Position numbers and translations under genes: made by a program
Source of the DNA: Bradyrhizobium sp. WBOS07
Lineage (GTDB): Bacteria; Pseudomonadota; Alphaproteobacteria; Rhizobiales; Xanthobacteraceae
Assembly (NCBI RefSeq): GCF_024585165.1
Contig: NZ_CP029008.1
Span: 1,426,001 to 1,490,000 of the forward strand
Direction of reading: 5' to 3'
DNA: 64,000 nucleotides
Shown here: piece by piece, positions 62,948 through 64,000 of the stretch
Position numbering within the stretch: the first letter of the stretch is position 1
Layout: each line of letters begins with the position of its first letter
The notes under the pieces: model-generated
Databases searched by the model: none
Seen by the model: the letters and a program-made list of their open reading frames with translations, nothing else
What the model was told of the DNA's origin: nothing

Positions 62948-63829
62948 ATGACCCGCCCGCGCCGCAGCCATCTGTTCATGCCCGGCTCCAATCCCCGTGC
63001 GCTGGAAAAGGCGCGCCACCTCGCCGCCGACGGCCTGATCCTGGACCTGGAAGATTCCGTTGCACCTGACGCCAAGGCGGTGGCGCGCGACGGCATCGCC
63101 GCCGCGATCGCAGCCAAGGGCTTTGGCAAGCGCGAGATCCTGATCCGGACCAACGGCCTCGATACGCCCTGGTGGGCCGACGACGTCGCCATGGCCGCCA
63201 AGGCCTCGCCCGACGGCATCCTGGTTCCAAAAGTTTCAAGCATCGAGGATCTCGACACCATCGGCCTCCGCCTCACCGAGCTTGGCGCCGCGCCGACGGT
63301 GAAGGTCTGGGCCATGATCGAAACCGCGCGCGCCGTGCTGCATGCGGAGGAGCTGGCCGAGGCCGGGCGCGATCCGTCGCGGCGTCTCTCCGGCTTCGTG
63401 TTCGGCCCCAACGACATCTCGCGCGAGACGCGGATCAGGATGCTGCCCGGCCGCGCTGCGATGCTTCCGATGATCACCCATTGCATCCTGGCGACGCGCG
63501 CTCACGGCCTCGAGATCCTCGACGGCCCCTACAGCGACATCGCCAACCCCGACGGCTTCGCCACCGAATGCGCGCAAGCCCGCGATCTCGGCTTCGACGG
63601 CAAGACCCTGATCCATCCTTCGCAGATCGACGCCTGCAACGCGATCTTCACCCCGCCCGAGGAGGAGGTTGCGCGCGCGCGAAAAATCATCGCGGCGTTC
63701 GAGCTGCCGGAGAATGCCTCGCGCGGCGCGATCCGACTCGATGGCGCGATGGTGGAGCGCCTGCACGCCGACATGGCCAGGCGCACGATCGCCATCGCGG
63801 ACGCGATCGCTGCGATGGGGAAGGGTTGA
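62948..63829 (+). CDS. CoA ester lyase, HpcH/HpaI/CitE-like family
   Basis: The 293-residue TIM-barrel lyase has RSHLFMPGSNPRALEKA, LILDLEDSVAPDAK (metal-binding Glu/Asp), ILIRTNGLDTPW, and VWAMIETARAV with the second metal Glu. FGPNDISRETR and GKTLIHPSQID complete the pattern. Family members split malyl-, citramalyl- or citryl-CoA. Without neighbouring genes the substrate stays open; malyl/beta-methylmalyl-CoA is plausible. GGAAGGAACGC precedes the ATG. Confidence 0.9.
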   Translation: MTRPRRSHLFMPGSNPRALEKARHLAADGLILDLEDSVAPDAKAVARDGIAAAIAAKGFGKREILIRTNGLDTPWWADDVAMAAKASPDGILVPKVSSIEDLDTIGLRLTELGAAPTVKVWAMIETARAVLHAEELAEAGRDPSRRLSGFVFGPNDISRETRIRMLPGRAAMLPMITHCILATRAHGLEILDGPYSDIANPDGFATECAQARDLGFDGKTLIHPSQIDACNAIFTPPEEEVARARKIIAAFELPENASRGAIRLDGAMVERLHADMARRTIAIADAIAAMGKG

Positions 63830-63867
63830 GGCGGCTTTGCTGCGAACTCAGCGGCAGCGTCGCCGCA

Positions 63868-64000
63868 TCACTGCCGTCTTCTCGCGTTCCTCAGAGTTTC
63901 GGATGGCAGCTCACCGACGGCTTGCCGATATTCCGAGGCGAAGCGGCCGAGATTCTGGAAACCGCATCTGAACGCCACGGCAACGACGCTGGTCTGCTCG
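63868..64000 (-). CDS. AraC family regulator, C-terminal fragment (cut by window edge)
   Basis: The frame runs from the window end to a TGA at 63868-63870, giving 43 residues: SVVAVAFRCGFQNLGRFASE followed by YRQAVGELPSETL. This is the second helix-turn-helix of AraC/XylS proteins (FxxxGFQNLGRFxxxYRxxFGExP). The rest, including any sensor domain, is outside. It is convergent with the CoA ester lyase gene, 38 bp apart. Confidence 0.85.
   Translation of the reverse strand, partial: EQTSVVAVAFRCGFQNLGRFASEYRQAVGELPSETLRNARRRQ

Overview
The window is a 64-kb chromosomal segment of a high-GC alphaproteobacterium, most likely Bradyrhizobium or a close relative. The reasons are the codon and base composition, the family-typical proteins (IalB-like, BacA/SbmA-like ABC exporter, TAXI receptor, OmpA protein with a long Pro/Ala region), the many short palindromic intergenic repeats, and two promoters with the EcfG general-stress consensus. 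I see no integrase, transposase, phage gene or CRISPR array. About 63 protein genes or gene fragments and one tRNA gene can be supported, and both ends cut through genes.

Layout. 1-8.2 kb: end of an MFS exporter, a Tat-exported hydrolase, a P450, a DUF5939 nucleotidyl cyclase, a TerB-fold protein, an SDR, a glutamine amidotransferase and an enoyl-CoA hydratase. 8.2-11.8 kb: a 118-bp tandem repeat abutting tRNA-Ala(CGC), then yggT, a DUF167 gene, folD, ppa and an acetyltransferase. 12-15.2 kb: a tightly packed four-gene membrane/redox cluster (hydrolase, DUF2269, SDR-DoxX fusion, DCC protein). 15.2-18.4 kb: amine oxidase and typA. 18.7-22.5 kb: an overlapping operon of an Lgt-like membrane protein, a Tes/MJ0619-type radical SAM enzyme and a two-TM protein, preceded by a Crp/Fnr regulator and followed on the other strand by a response regulator. 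22.5-26.6 kb: PhoD, a doubly anchored TAXI receptor, PhhB and a DUF1232 protein. 26.7-37.9 kb: quinone oxidoreductase, dienoyl-CoA-reductase-like SDR, IalB protein, rlmN, a PAP2 phosphatase, argG, a PhoA-type phosphatase, TetR and a homocysteine methyltransferase. 37.9-46.5 kb: a frameshifted OmpA-family gene, a stress-promoter-driven pair, VOC and FkbM genes, an ABC exporter and a hybrid histidine kinase. 46.7-50.2 kb: sdhCDAB. 50.6-58 kb: TauE, matB, an SDR, a fasciclin protein, a cytochrome b/molybdopterin oxidoreductase pair and an MFS transporter. 58.3-64 kb: leuB, two hypothetical genes, asd, a carbonic anhydrase, a CitE-like lyase and the end of an AraC regulator.

Most of the content is core metabolism: TCA cycle (sdh), leucine, arginine and lysine/threonine biosynthesis (leuB, argG, asd), C1 metabolism (folD) and translation (typA, rlmN). 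The most unusual unit is the 18.7-21.1 kb operon. Its two large proteins belong to families that act on lipids or prenyl/alkyl chains, its Lgt-like member has lost residues essential in true Lgt, and the genes overlap by ATGA junctions. I infer an uncharacterised lipid-modification pathway. A second theme is the general stress response: perfect GGAAC-N16-CGTT elements precede a pyridoxamine-oxidase-fold gene and the ABC exporter. The third is the abundance of imperfect palindromes, one of which supplies a stop codon and one of which abuts the tRNA.
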